A stretch of DNA of 64,000 nt from JABFRJ01 sp963847145 (GTDB lineage: Bacteria > Pseudomonadota > Alphaproteobacteria > Rhizobiales > Hyphomicrobiaceae): contig CAWJYN010000003.1 in assembly GCA_963847145.1 (NCBI GenBank), positions 124,001 through 188,000 of the forward strand, in the 5' to 3' direction. The notes beneath the pieces were generated by a model. It was not told where the DNA came from and ran no database searches. It worked only from the letters and a program-made list of their open reading frames with translations. A program made the position numbers and the translations under genes. Of the stretch, positions 13,251-23,000 are shown in pieces; the first letter of the stretch is position 1, and each line of letters begins with the position of its first letter.

Positions 13251-14345
13251 ATGAAAGTTCTGACCATCGGCGGCGCGATGATCGACACGATTGCGGTGAT
13301 CGCCAGCGAGCGCATCGAGCGGATGGCGATGCGCAACGCGGAGACGTCATATCTGCTGCTGGAGGAGGGCCGCAAGATCGAGGCGGAAGATGTGTCGACC
13401 CATTGTGGGGGTGGGGCCGTGAATGCAGCGGTGGCGCTGGTGCGGCTGGGGCATGCGGTGTCGGCGCTTGTTGTGCTGGGGCAGGACGCACGCGCCGAGA
13501 CGATTTTGCAGCGGCTGGCGGACGAAGGTGTCGCCACGGGCTTTGTCTGCCAAGATGGCCGTGCGCCGACGGGGGCGTCGGTGCTCGTCTCGGCGCATGA
13601 CCGGAACGCCGCCATCTTTACGTTTCGGGGTGCCAACGCGCTGCTGGAGCCGAAGGACTTGAAGGCGGACGCGTTCGTGACCGATCTTGTGTATGTGACC
13701 GGCCTTTCGAATGCGTCGGCAGATTGCTTTCCGCTGATCGTTGAGAAGGCTAAAGCCGGTGGTGCGCTGGTGGCAACCAATCCGGGCATTCGCCAGCTGT
13801 CGGCGCGGCAACGGGCATTTCGGGATGTGCTGGCGCAGATCGATATCCTGGCGCTGAACCGGCATGAGGCTGGCGCGCTGGTGCCGTGGCTGGTGGCGCA
13901 AGCGGGCGAGGGAGGGCCAGCGCTCGATCAACGGCCGGGAGAAAAGCTGCCTGATCTGGCGCGGCGTGGCTTTGCAGCCGGTGGGTTTGAGATGTCACTG
14001 GCGGCCTTTATGCAAGCGCTGCGGCGGATGGGGCCGACGTGGGTTGTGGTGACGGACGGCAAAGACGGCGCGTATGTGGGCGCGCCCGAAGGGATCACGT
14101 ACATTCCGCCGCTGCCGGTTTCGGTGGCTGGCACAGCAGGCGCGGGCGATGCGTTTGCGTCGACGTTTGCGGCGTTTGTGGCGGAGACGCGGGACGCAGT
14201 ACTGGCTGGGATTGCGGCATCGGCCAATGCGGCGTCAGTGATTTCGCATCTCGATACGCAGACGGGATTGCTGCGGCGGCCGGTGCTTGATGCGCGGATT
14301 GCTGAATTGCAGGCCAGCTTGAAGCTGCGGACGTGGGCGGTTTGA
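13251..14345 (+). CDS. PfkB family carbohydrate kinase
   Basis: The 364-residue product begins MKVLTIGGAMIDTI, has the glycine-rich substrate segment CGGGAVNAAVALVRLG, and ends with the PfkB signature TAGAGDAFASTFAAF, whose Asp is the catalytic base. The family phosphorylates sugars, nucleosides or related alcohols with ATP. The substrate cannot be assigned; a roughly 30-residue low-similarity insertion sits at 222-250. The ATG at 13251 is chosen because the longer frame upstream reads as junk overlapping the M24 gene. It is 40 bp after the M24 gene and 2 bp before the next gene, so probably co-transcribed. Confidence 0.88.
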   Translation: MKVLTIGGAMIDTIAVIASERIERMAMRNAETSYLLLEEGRKIEAEDVSTHCGGGAVNAAVALVRLGHAVSALVVLGQDARAETILQRLADEGVATGFVCQDGRAPTGASVLVSAHDRNAAIFTFRGANALLEPKDLKADAFVTDLVYVTGLSNASADCFPLIVEKAKAGGALVATNPGIRQLSARQRAFRDVLAQIDILALNRHEAGALVPWLVAQAGEGGPALDQRPGEKLPDLARRGFAAGGFEMSLAAFMQALRRMGPTWVVVTDGKDGAYVGAPEGITYIPPLPVSVAGTAGAGDAFASTFAAFVAETRDAVLAGIAASANAASVISHLDTQTGLLRRPVLDARIAELQASLKLRTWAV

Positions 14346-14347
14346 CC

Positions 14348-15505
14348 ATGAAAGAGGCGATGACGCGGCTTGACCCGAGTGTTCTTCCGGCGGGCGTGCG
14401 CGCGCGGTTTATCGATGGCGTCAATGGTCTGCGGATGCATCTGTTGGAGGCCGGCTTCGAAAATCCGGGCCGGACGCTGGTGCTGCTGCTGCATGGCTTT
14501 CCGGAGCTGGCGTATTCGTGGCGCAAGGTGATGATGCCGCTGGCGGAGGCGGGCTTTCATGTGGTGGCGCCGGACCTGCGCGGCTATGGACGCACGACTG
14601 GGTGGAGCGATGCTTACGATCAGGATCTGCGGCCGTTCTCGATGCTGGCGTTGGCGCGGGATGTGGTGGCGCTGGTCCATGCATTGGGCGCGGCGCATGT
14701 TTCGACGTTGGTGGGGCATGACTTTGGTTCGCCACTGGCGGCGTGGTGTGTTTTGGCGCGGCCGGATATTTTCCGATCGGTAGTGCTGATGAGTGCGCCG
14801 TTTGCAGGCGCGCCAGCGTTGCTTGGCGGCGCAGATGCAGAAGCGGCATTTGTTGCAGCCCATGCAAAGCTCGCGGACGAGTTCGCGCGGCTGCCGAACC
14901 CACGCAAGCATTATCACTGGTACTATGCGACGCGGGAAGCCAACGCGGACATGCAGTTTGCAGCCGGTGGCGTGCGCGATTTTCTGCGCGCGTATTTTCA
15001 CATGAAGAGCGCGGACTGGGCGGACAACACGCCTTTCAAGTTGAGCGGCTGGACGGCGGGTGAACTTGCCAAGTTGCCGACGTACTACGTCATGGATGCT
15101 GCTGCGACGATGGCTGCGACGGTGGCGCCGCATTTGCCGGCGCGTGCGGCAATCGCCGCGTGTGACTGGATGACGGAGGCCGACATGGCCGTCTACAGCG
15201 GGGAGTACGCGCGGACGGGATTTCAGGGTGGGCTCAACTGGTATCGCACGCGCTTTGATGCCCAGCTGACGGCGGAGCTGTCGCTGTTCGCAGGCCGCAC
15301 CATCGATGTGCCATCGATGTTTATTGCTGGCGCACAGGACTGGGGCATTTATCAAGCACCGGGCGCGATCGAGACGATGCAGAGCGCGGTGTGCACGCAG
15401 ATGACCGGCGTGCATCTGATCGATGGCGCGGGGCATTGGGTGATGCAGGAGCGGCCCGCTGCGGTTGTCGATTTGCTAAGTGGTTTCTGCACGGCGCGGA
15501 TATAG
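14348..15505 (+). CDS. Alpha/beta hydrolase, epoxide hydrolase-like
   Basis: The 385-residue product has the oxyanion motif LLLHGFPELAYSWR, the nucleophile elbow VGHDFGSP with Asp as nucleophile, and the catalytic His in DGAGHWVMQE. A lid Tyr in EYARTGFQGGLNWYR matches the ring-opening tyrosine region of soluble epoxide hydrolases. Asp as nucleophile argues for an epoxide hydrolase or dehalogenase rather than an esterase. The ATG at 14348 follows the kinase stop by 2 bp; a GTG at 14333 is possible. It ends 8 bp from the convergent DUF2628 gene. The natural substrate is unknown. Confidence 0.85.
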   Translation: MKEAMTRLDPSVLPAGVRARFIDGVNGLRMHLLEAGFENPGRTLVLLLHGFPELAYSWRKVMMPLAEAGFHVVAPDLRGYGRTTGWSDAYDQDLRPFSMLALARDVVALVHALGAAHVSTLVGHDFGSPLAAWCVLARPDIFRSVVLMSAPFAGAPALLGGADAEAAFVAAHAKLADEFARLPNPRKHYHWYYATREANADMQFAAGGVRDFLRAYFHMKSADWADNTPFKLSGWTAGELAKLPTYYVMDAAATMAATVAPHLPARAAIAACDWMTEADMAVYSGEYARTGFQGGLNWYRTRFDAQLTAELSLFAGRTIDVPSMFIAGAQDWGIYQAPGAIETMQSAVCTQMTGVHLIDGAGHWVMQERPAAVVDLLSGFCTARI

Positions 15506-15513
15506 ACGCGTCC

Positions 15514-16050
15514 TCACTTTTGCCGTTTGAGCGGCGCGAAGACATTGCCAAGCACGCCGGCGGGTGTCGTGCGCGCCACGGTGCTTTGTGCTGGTAGCGC
15601 TGCTGGTTTTGGCGGCAGCACCGTCATGGGTGCTGACGGCAACCAGGTGTCAAAGAAGCGCCGCTCGCAATCGAGCGCGCCGGTGCCGGTGACGTGGCCG
15701 ACGGTGCTCCAGCCGCGTGCAGCCAGATGGCTGCGCTGCAGCTCGTCGGCTTCAGCCCCGAAGATGAGATGGACCGCCAGCAGCGCCAGCGCCGGCCACA
15801 ACGGCGACAGAGCAAATGAGTGTGCGATGGTGGCGATCACGATTGCGGCGGCAAAATAGGTCAGCGTGCCGAGCCAGATGCCACGGGCGGCCAGCCACAC
15901 TGGCGGCAGGACGAAGGCTGGGAAGACAAACCCCTCCTTGATGAACTCGAGCGCCTCGGCACGGGTGACGCGATCGGCCGCCGGGTTGGCAGGCTCGTGC
16001 ACCGAATAGGATCGGAGACGGTCGCGGCCGAGTAAGAAGTAAGCGAGCAT
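15514..16050 (-). CDS. DUF2628 domain membrane protein
   Basis: The 178-residue product begins MLAYFLLGRD, then has the DUF2628 signature FIKEGFVFPAFVLPPVWLAA and two or three membrane helices (about residues 45-110). The tail is rich in Pro and Ala. The family is common in Hyphomicrobiales and has no known function. A GGACCCCC ribosome site stands before the ATG. It follows the exported protein gene by 30 bp and is probably in its operon. Confidence 0.8.
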   Translation of the reverse strand: MLAYFLLGRDRLRSYSVHEPANPAADRVTRAEALEFIKEGFVFPAFVLPPVWLAARGIWLGTLTYFAAAIVIATIAHSFALSPLWPALALLAVHLIFGAEADELQRSHLAARGWSTVGHVTGTGALDCERRFFDTWLPSAPMTVLPPKPAALPAQSTVARTTPAGVLGNVFAPLKRQK

Positions 16051-16080
16051 GGTGGGGGTCCTGATGGCTCAGAGCGTGTT

Positions 16081-16665
16081 TCAAAGTGGGGCTTTGCCCG
16101 CAGCGCCCTCGATGGCGGGTGCGGCGTTGCAATTGAAGGTGCGGACTGTCGTGTCGGCGGCCAGGCGTGCGCGTTCAATGGCATCGGCGTTGGCGTCGGC
16201 ATCGATCAAGGCTGCTTGGCAGGCTTCGGTTGGTGTGAGTTTGGAGACGACGAGCACCTGACCTTTGGCGGTTTCGCTGGAGGTGTAGTAGCGGACAATC
16301 GTCGCATAGGGCGGCGCTTTGCGGCTCGTGCGCGGAATGCGCCACTCAACCGTGGCGCGGACGGTGCCGGCGGGGAAAATGGTGTTGAAGGGTTTCAGCG
16401 TCTGCTTGGCGGCGCGGCGTTTCTCGGGGTCGAGACCGGCGCTGACGAAATAGTGGTCGTCACCTTCTGCGACATAGAGGGGGTAGCCGGGCAAGCCAGG
16501 GCAGCGCCAGGAGGCGCCTTCGGGGCCAGATTTGCGCAGCACTTTGCAGGTTTTCAAGTCGATGGTGGTGTAAACGCTGCGGGTGGCGTCTTGGGCGTGG
16601 GCGGGCGCGGTCAGCAGGGCGGTCGCTGCGAGTAACACGAGCCAGCCACCTGCGAGGCGCGACAC
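16081..16665 (-). CDS. Exported hypothetical protein
   Basis: The 194-residue product has a clear signal peptide (SRLAGGWLVLLAATALLTAP, cleavage after AHA) and a mature domain with Cys in LKTCKVL, RCPGL, EACQAAL and FNCNAA, possibly disulfide-linked in the periplasm. I do not recognise a family. I chose the GTG at 16665, which puts the signal peptide at the start and leaves about 150 bp to the divergent ppa gene. The frame stays open to an ATG at 16800, only 12 bp from the ppa start, which is less likely. Confidence 0.65.
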   Translation of the reverse strand: MSRLAGGWLVLLAATALLTAPAHAQDATRSVYTTIDLKTCKVLRKSGPEGASWRCPGLPGYPLYVAEGDDHYFVSAGLDPEKRRAAKQTLKPFNTIFPAGTVRATVEWRIPRTSRKAPPYATIVRYYTSSETAKGQVLVVSKLTPTEACQAALIDADANADAIERARLAADTTVRTFNCNAAPAIEGAAGKAPL

Positions 16666-16812
16666 AAATCCGCGCTGGTGGCGATGGAAAATGTTTGACC
16701 AAAAAACGCTGGCCAAGAGGGGGCGCCATGTCTTACGCCGTAAGCTTGCTGATCGCCAAGCGATGCCGTCCGGCCATGCAACGACGGTGTGCTGTGTCAT
16801 TGGAGCCTGCCC

Positions 16813-17346
16813 ATGCGTCTCGAAGCTATTCCGACGGGGAAGAACCCGCCCGACGACATCAACGTAGTGATCGAAGTGCCGGTTGGCGGCGAGCCCATCA
16901 AGTACGAGATGGACAAGGCCTCTGGCACGCTGTTCGTCGACCGGTTCCTCTATACGCCGATGCGCTATCCGGGCAACTATGGCTTTGTTCCGCATACGCT
17001 GTCGGCGGATGGCGATCCGATCGACGTGCTGGTGTGTAATACGCGGGCGATCGTGCCGGGGGCGGTGATCAATTGCCGGCCGGTGGGTGTGCTGGTGATG
17101 GAGGACGACGCGGGTGGCGACGAGAAGATCATCGCGGTACCGGCCAGCAAAATCACCAAGCGCTACGACAAGGTGCGGACAACCACCGACCTGCCGGAGA
17201 TCACTATCCAGCAGATCCAGCACTTTTTTGAGCATTATAAAGACCTGGAGCCGGGCAAGTGGGTCAAGATCAAGCATTGGGGCGATGCGGATGAAGCGCG
17301 GCGGATGATTGTGGAGGCGATTGCACGGTTCAAGGCGAAGGGGTGA
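16813..17346 (+). CDS. ppa: Inorganic pyrophosphatase (family I)
   Basis: The 177-residue product is a standard soluble family I pyrophosphatase. It has the substrate segment IKYEMDKASG, RYPGNYGFVPHTLS, the metal-binding aspartates of DGDPIDVLV and the C-terminal block HFFEHYKDLEPGKWVK. It hydrolyses pyrophosphate in the cytoplasm, pulling biosynthetic reactions forward. Length and motifs are typical. I start it at MRLEAIPTGKN; an in-frame TTG eight codons upstream gives a non-conserved extension. Its last 17 bp overlap the convergent phosphoesterase gene. Confidence 0.97.
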   Translation: MRLEAIPTGKNPPDDINVVIEVPVGGEPIKYEMDKASGTLFVDRFLYTPMRYPGNYGFVPHTLSADGDPIDVLVCNTRAIVPGAVINCRPVGVLVMEDDAGGDEKIIAVPASKITKRYDKVRTTTDLPEITIQQIQHFFEHYKDLEPGKWVKIKHWGDADEARRMIVEAIARFKAKG

Positions 17347-18181
17347 GGCCGGGATCTGCGCGGTGGTTTGGGTGCGCCCGCCGGCCGCGTGCCTCACGCC
17401 AGTGAGGCGGGGGGTCGCACTGACCCAACGCAAGCGCCCAATCAGGACGCCGGTTGAGGCGGGCTTTGTTGGCTTGGGTCGCGGTGTCATAGTGCACCGT
17501 GCGGAACGTCACGTCCCACTCCACCGCATCTTCTTCGATGATGGCGTAGCTGGCGCGCACATGTCCGAGCGGCAACAAGGCCGCGCGCGCATCCGTGCCG
17601 CCGTAGCCGGGGCATCCTACGCTGCCGGGATTGACGATCTGCCGTCCGTCGCCCAAGTCGACGACCCGCGCCACGTGGCTGTGTCCCGTCAAAATCAAGC
17701 GGTGCGGCACGCGCGCCGCCAAACGCTCGATGTGGTCCCGATCCGCGGGCTGTAACCGCCCATCCGGCCCTGGCGTATCGAGCCACAGTGCGGTGTCGTC
17801 ATCGGGTGTAGCGTGGCAGATGAAAATACGGCCCCAAAGCTGTTCGGTGACCGGGAGAGTAGCCAGCCATGCGCGATGCCGGGCCGTCAATTGATCGGCC
17901 GCGAACGCATCATCGGGCAGCATCTCGGCGCGGGATTGCTCGAGCAGCGCGCGGTCATGATTGCCGCGCACCGTCAAAAGTCGCGCGCGCATGAGATAGT
18001 CGGCGGTCTTGGCCGGTTCCAGCGGTCCGCTCAAACTGTCGCCGAGGTTGACGACAAGGCCGATGCCTTGGAGCCGGATGTCGTCCATCACGGCCTTGAG
18101 TGCGGGGTAATTGCCGTGGATGTCGCTGATGACCGCGAACCTGAGACCGCCGTCGCTTGAGACACTGTGCAGCCGGCTCAT
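17330..18181 (-). CDS. Metallophosphoesterase, YfcE/MJ0936-like
   Basis: The 283-residue calcineurin-like phosphoesterase carries all metal-binding motifs in order: VISDIHGN, NLGDSLSG, RGNHDRAL, FICHATPDDD and LTGHSHVAR. The family includes phosphodiesterases that use Mn2+ or similar metals; the substrate here is unknown. The C-terminal 35 residues (Arg/Pro-rich) run past the usual domain end and into the ppa 3' end on the other strand. The ATG at 18181 (MSRLHSVSS) is chosen over a further start at 18238, whose extension looks unstructured. Confidence 0.88.
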   Translation of the reverse strand: MSRLHSVSSDGGLRFAVISDIHGNYPALKAVMDDIRLQGIGLVVNLGDSLSGPLEPAKTADYLMRARLLTVRGNHDRALLEQSRAEMLPDDAFAADQLTARHRAWLATLPVTEQLWGRIFICHATPDDDTALWLDTPGPDGRLQPADRDHIERLAARVPHRLILTGHSHVARVVDLGDGRQIVNPGSVGCPGYGGTDARAALLPLGHVRASYAIIEEDAVEWDVTFRTVHYDTATQANKARLNRRPDWALALGQCDPPPHWREARGRRAHPNHRADPGLTPSP

Positions 18182-18715
18182 GAAACAGCTCCGCAACCAC
18201 CGGGGCGGGGCCCCTTGGCTTGTTGAACATCCCCGCAACTGCCGGGGAAGAGACGCGGCGTTGCCGCCGGGAAGCCCACCGCTTGCACGATGGGCGGGGT
18301 GGACGGGGGCAGGCTCTTCACGAACCCGTCTCCGTCATGCAGCGCCGCCGCGCCTCTTGCTGCGATCAGGGGCTTGGTATTGGAGGGGCATTTATGCCAC
18401 TTGCAGGCAGCCAGTCGTATGGCCTCCCAGTCCAACCCAACCGTCACACGGCGCCGTCAAAACACCGCGCTATAATCGGCCGTCGCAACACGCCCAACCC
18501 AGATTTAGACGGTCATGATCCGCCCCAGCTAGTTGGGATGGGCGTACGATGACAGACCTATGCGGAAATGCAACCTCTTGGTGTTGTTAAGGTTTATTGC
18601 GCGTGTGACTGTCACTAGTCGACGGCGTCTGCTGGTGCCTCAGCACCGCCCGCGCTGATACGACGGGGTACGATGGCGGTGTGGGCCAGGAGGAGATATT
18701 CGGCACACCCTCTAT

Positions 18716-18859
18716 TTGTCATCCTCGGGCTTGTCCCGAGGACCCATTTCTCAGCATGTGTCGTCGGTTGAAAGGCGCGCGAAAGCGCCACATCACGCTG
18801 TTCTCATGCGCCGCCGCGTGTTGCACGATGGGTCCTCGGGACAAGCCCGAGGATGACAA
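18716..18859. repeat. Intergenic mosaic element with perfect 32-bp inverted ends
   Basis: The arms at 18716-18747 and 18828-18859 are exact reverse complements over 32 bp. Each arm contains an inner palindrome, CTCGGGCTTGTCCCGAG. About 80 bp lie between them. Elements with this CTCGGGCTTGTCCCGAG core are frequent between genes in Hyphomicrobiales genomes. It encodes no protein. Confidence 0.85.
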
Positions 18860-19049
18860 CATGAGAGCAGATGCAGGTGGCGAAGATTTCAGAGATGGCT
18901 CAAAAGCGATACTCGGGAAGGTGTGGCGAGCAGCGCTTCTGGCGGCGAGCTAATGATCCAATTGCGTCACACGCAACGATGGTCAGCCTCACGAAGGTCA
19001 GACTCGTTGCTGCCCCTCACCTTCATTGGTTTGGCGCCTACGCGCCGGG

Positions 19050-19085
19050 CCCTCTCCCCATGCGTGAAGGCGCATGGGGAGAGGG
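19050..19085. repeat. Hairpin repeat (CTCCCCATGCG family), copy 1
   Basis: The arms CCCTCTCCCCATGCG and CGCATGGGGAGAGGG flank a 6-base loop. The sequence just before it (19032-19049, GGCGCCTACGCGCCGGG) recurs in inverted orientation at 40931-40951, beside two similar hairpins. The two loci are thus copies of one dispersed repeat. Confidence 0.8.
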
Positions 19086-19212
19086 GATAAAAGTGTGTCG
19101 CGCTATGGCAGCTCAGGGTCAAGCCACCCCAACAGCCACGCTGCATCGGATGCCAATCCCGGCAGATGGGCGACCGAAAGCGGGCGGCGGTGAGCGCTCA
19201 CGCACCCGCCTC

Positions 19213-19716
19213 TTACAGCTGCGTGCCCTTCTTGCCGTCGGGGCCTTCGAGTTCCTTGATCTTGTCTTTGAACTTCTTGAGCATGCGCTGGACATAGCTC
19301 AGGGCCTTGTCGAGTTCTTCTTCGGTGGGCAGTTGGATGCCGGCTTGCGGTCTGGTGGTGCTGTCAGCGGGCGCGTTCGGCACGCCGGCCATTTCTTCGA
19401 GGCGCTTGATGGCGCCGCGCAGTTCGCCGTTCTCGCCCTTGAGGCGTTCGATCTCGTCGGTGACGGCGGCGCGGTCGTCGGGCATCATCGAACAGGCCCA
19501 GCTGCCGGCCGACTGGCGGCACATGGAGATGACGCCGGTTTGGGTATCGAGGCGGAGCACGCCGCCGTCAGCGGGGTGCATGGTGAAGCGGCCCGGCGAG
19601 CCGGCTGGCAGCGACGACTGCGCGGCGAGCAGGGTGGCGGTGCCAGAGACGGTCACGAACGCCAGACCGGAGACAGCCAGCAGGCGGCGGGCGCGGGTGG
19701 GCAGCAGGGAACGCAT
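19213..19716 (-). CDS. Small exported/anchored coiled-coil hypothetical protein
   Basis: The 167-residue product has an N-terminal hydrophobic segment (LLAVSGLAFVTVSGTATLLAA) that is a signal peptide or anchor. A Cys-bearing stretch follows (ISMCRQSAGSWACSM), then a coiled coil (DEIERLKGENGELRGAIKRL). The C-terminus is charged, with TEEELDKALSYVQRMLKKFK. I do not recognise a named family. The ATG at 19716 has a GCGAGG ribosome site 7 bp upstream; a TTG at 19728 is also in frame. It is divergent from the PodJ-like gene at 20100. Confidence 0.7.
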   Translation of the reverse strand: MRSLLPTRARRLLAVSGLAFVTVSGTATLLAAQSSLPAGSPGRFTMHPADGGVLRLDTQTGVISMCRQSAGSWACSMMPDDRAAVTDEIERLKGENGELRGAIKRLEEMAGVPNAPADSTTRPQAGIQLPTEEELDKALSYVQRMLKKFKDKIKELEGPDGKKGTQL

Positions 19717-20099
19717 GGGGCCTCGCAAGGTGATTGGGCCGATGGATTGGCGAGCGGCCGGTTGCGTTTGGTGTGCCGCACGAATTGATCTGCAATATGG
19801 CAGCGGCGGCGGATCGGCTGCGAGGTGCCGCGGAGATTGCCGCTGTGGCGGAATTGACCCCTGATTTTGCTCGGCTTTTCAGCGCTGTTGCAACTTAACC
19901 ATTCCTTTACTGGCGGCTGACACCTTCGCCACCAGTGCTTCGAAATCGTGCCGCGTCGGAGCCCGCAGACCCGAAATTCCAACGACGCGGCTCGTTGCGC
20001 CCTTCTCCGTTCCGATGACGGGAAGCCTGCGCCTCTTGTTCCGGCCCGTCGTCCCTTCCGACCCGATTATTTGGCTTGGCCGAGGCTTCGAGACCGATC

Positions 20100-23000
20100 A
20101 TGGCAATGCACAGGGATGTCCGCCCGTCTAATCCAGCTGCGTGGCCGCAGGACTTTGCGCGCGACTATGAGCGGGCGTTTGGGCATCACCCGGGGACAAT
20201 GGGAGCTGGCGCCACGGCGCGTGGTGCCATGCCGTCAGCGGAGAGCGGCTCGATCTTTGATCAGATGTCGGCTGAGATGCAGTCGCGGCTGGCGGAGGTG
20301 GAAAGCCGGCATGCGGACGCGCTGCGCGATATGCAGGTGAAGCTGGAGCGCATGAGCGGTGACGCCAGCCGGGCGCGCGCGACGGTGCCGGCGGAGCTGA
20401 CGACGACGTTTGCGCGCATCGAACACGGTATGGCGCAGCTGGCCGACCGGATGGCGGAGGCTGGCCCGGAACGGCGCCGCGGCGCCGATGGTTTCGTGTT
20501 TGCGGCGCCAAAGAGCGAAGCAACGCATTTCGTTTTCAATACCAAACCGCACCAGCCGGTGGCGCCGGTGTCGATCGAGCCGGCCGGGGGCCGCGATCCG
20601 TGGGATGATGAGCAGGCTGAGCTGCTGGCGCGACTCTATGAGCGTGGTGAGGCCGGCTTTGGGCAGCATCACACGCAGCATCTGCCGGATGCGGCCATTT
20701 TTGCACACGTGCAGGCACAAGCGGCCGCGGTGCCGCCGGCGCCGCACATTGTCGGCGCTGGCCTGGGCGATGATCGGGTATGGCTGGACGCGCGGCTGAG
20801 CGGGTTGACCGACCATGTCGCCAAGTCGATCGAGGCTGCGCGACCCGGCGCTGCGCTGTCGACGCTGATGGACCGCGTCGATCAGCTGGAAACGCGCTTC
20901 GGCACGGCGCTTGGCGGGCTGGCCACCAAGTCGGATCTTGAGGCGATGCGTGGGTCGGCGGAACCGGATCTGCTGCCCGAGGTGCTGCTTGGCCTGGAAG
21001 CGCAGATCAAGGATCTGGCCGGGCACATCGAAACGACGCATCAGCAGCTGAGCCGCCTGGACGCAATCGAGCATCATCTGAGCGATTTGCAGGCGTTTGC
21101 GCACGCCTCGATGGACGCCGAGCCGACGGGTGGCGCGTTGGCGCCTTCGCATGGCGGGCCATCGGTGGACGACTTTTCCAAGCTTGCCGAGATGGCGGTC
21201 GAACGGGCGCTCTCGCGGATGCCGGCGCCGGTGGCCCACGCCGCCGTTGATCCGGCGGCGGGTGCGGCGCGTGCCGAGACGCAGTCGCGGATTGATGCAG
21301 TGCATGGCTTGCTGAATGACTTTGCGGCCGAGCGCCGCCGGGGTGATCAATACACGACCGGCATGCTGGAAACGGTGCAGGAAGCGCTGATCCGGTTGAT
21401 CGACAGGGTTGATTCCATCGAGGCCACGAAAGGGCCGGCCGCAGCTGGGGCGCCGGTTGTTGCTGCGGCCATGGCTGCGGCTACCGTCGCTGTGCCGGCG
21501 CCCGTTGCGCTGGAACCGCAGGCAGCGCCGCCACCACGCCGCCGCGAAGCCCGCAGGGTTGAAGCCACGGCTGTTGATGTGGATGCAGCGACGACGGAGG
21601 CCGCAGCGCCGGTTGCTGGCGACACTGCCGCTGCCACCACCGCCGCGCAGCCGGAAATCAGCATCAAAGACCTCAAGCTCAAGACACGCCGCATACCGGT
21701 GACGCCGGCGCCAGAAGCCGCCGCTGCCGTTGCCGATGTGACAGCCGAACCAGTGGCCAAAGCGGCACGCAAGCCGCGCGCAGCAGCGCCGGCCAACAGC
21801 AGCGCCGGCAAGCGCGGCATGGTCATCGCAGCGATGGCGCTCGGGCTGGTCGGCGTCGCCTATGTGGCGAGCCTGATGCTGGCGGACCGCTACGGCGCAA
21901 TCGTGCCTGCAAGCGCGCCGCCGAGCCTGCTGCCGAAGCCAGCGGCCATGGCACCAGCGGTCAAGCCCGCTGCGGCGCAAGGTCAAGGCGCGCCCGCCGG
22001 AATGCCACCGGGCATGATCGGTGAGCCGACGCGTGCGGTGCCGCGGCCTGCTGGTGCGCCTGCGGACGGCCCCGTGCTCCGCCTGCCGCCAGACAGAGAG
22101 CAGCGTTCGCAAGTTCCCGCGGCCCAGCGCCCGGCGACCGAGAGCATCGAAGATGCGATGAAGCCGCGCAAGCCTTCGACAATCCCGGAGACCGTCAACG
22201 ACGACGTGAGCCGCATTGAGAACGATAGTCCGATCGGCGACGCACTGCCGGCGGCCGCTGAACTCTTGCGCAACCCGGCCGCCGCACCGCGGACGGTCGG
22301 CAATCTCAAGGCCATGCCCGGCATGTCGCTGGATACGTCGGCGATGGTGGCGCGGGCGCCTGAAGGCTACGCACCGCAACGGCAAGCCAACGTGGCCGCC
22401 CAGTCGGAGCGCTTGGGTGGCCAGGCGCGGCCGGCTAGTGATTTCAGCGGCCGCTTCGGCGCAACGCAACCGGCACCAGCCATGACCGCGGGGGCAGCAG
22501 CGCCTGCTGCCGCGGCGATCGTGACGGGCTCTAACCCAGCCGTGAAGCCACAGCTGGCGTCAACGGGCGCACAGCCGGGCACCCCGCAGGCACCGATCGA
22601 GACGGCGGTGACCGACAACGTCAGCGAAACAGCGGAAATGCCGCCGGCGATGGTGGGTCCGCTGTCGCTGCGCATGGCAGCAGCCAAGGGCGATCCGTCG
22701 GCCGCTTTCGAAGTGGCGACACGCTTGGCTGAAGGCCGCGGCATCAAGCAGGACTTCAAGCTGGCGATGACCTGGTATCAGCGTTCGGCGAACAAAGGCT
22801 TCGCGGTCGCGCAATACCGGCTCGGCACGCTTTATGAGCGCGGCCTCGGCACGCCGGTGGACGCCAACCGCGCCCGCGTCTGGTACAAGCGCGCCGCCGA
22901 TCAGGGCAACATCAAAGCGATGCACAACATGGCGGTGCTGAGTGCCGGTAACGGCCAAACCGCGCCTGACTACGCGACCGCCGCGAAGTGGTTCAAAGAC

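Larger units (their letters stand above)
18182..19212. other. 1-kb intergenic region rich in palindromic repeats
   Basis: No protein-like reading frame is seen on either strand. The identifiable contents are the long inverted repeat at 18716-18859 and the hairpin repeat at 19050-19085, described separately. The rest (18182-18700) shows nothing I can name. Confidence 0.6.

Noticed and set aside
13928..15436. 502-codon minus-strand reading frame
   Set aside because: Shadow of the kinase and hydrolase genes, which have complete catalytic motifs.
16666..17490. N-terminal extension of the exported protein frame across ppa
   Set aside because: It is antisense to ppa; the signal peptide begins at the GTG at 16665.
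18716..18859. Insertion sequence
   Set aside because: Inverted ends are present but only about 80 bp lies between them, with no transposase frame.
20235..22469. 744-codon minus-strand reading frame opposite the PodJ-like gene
   Set aside because: His/Arg-rich shadow of the Ala-rich coding strand; no motif.
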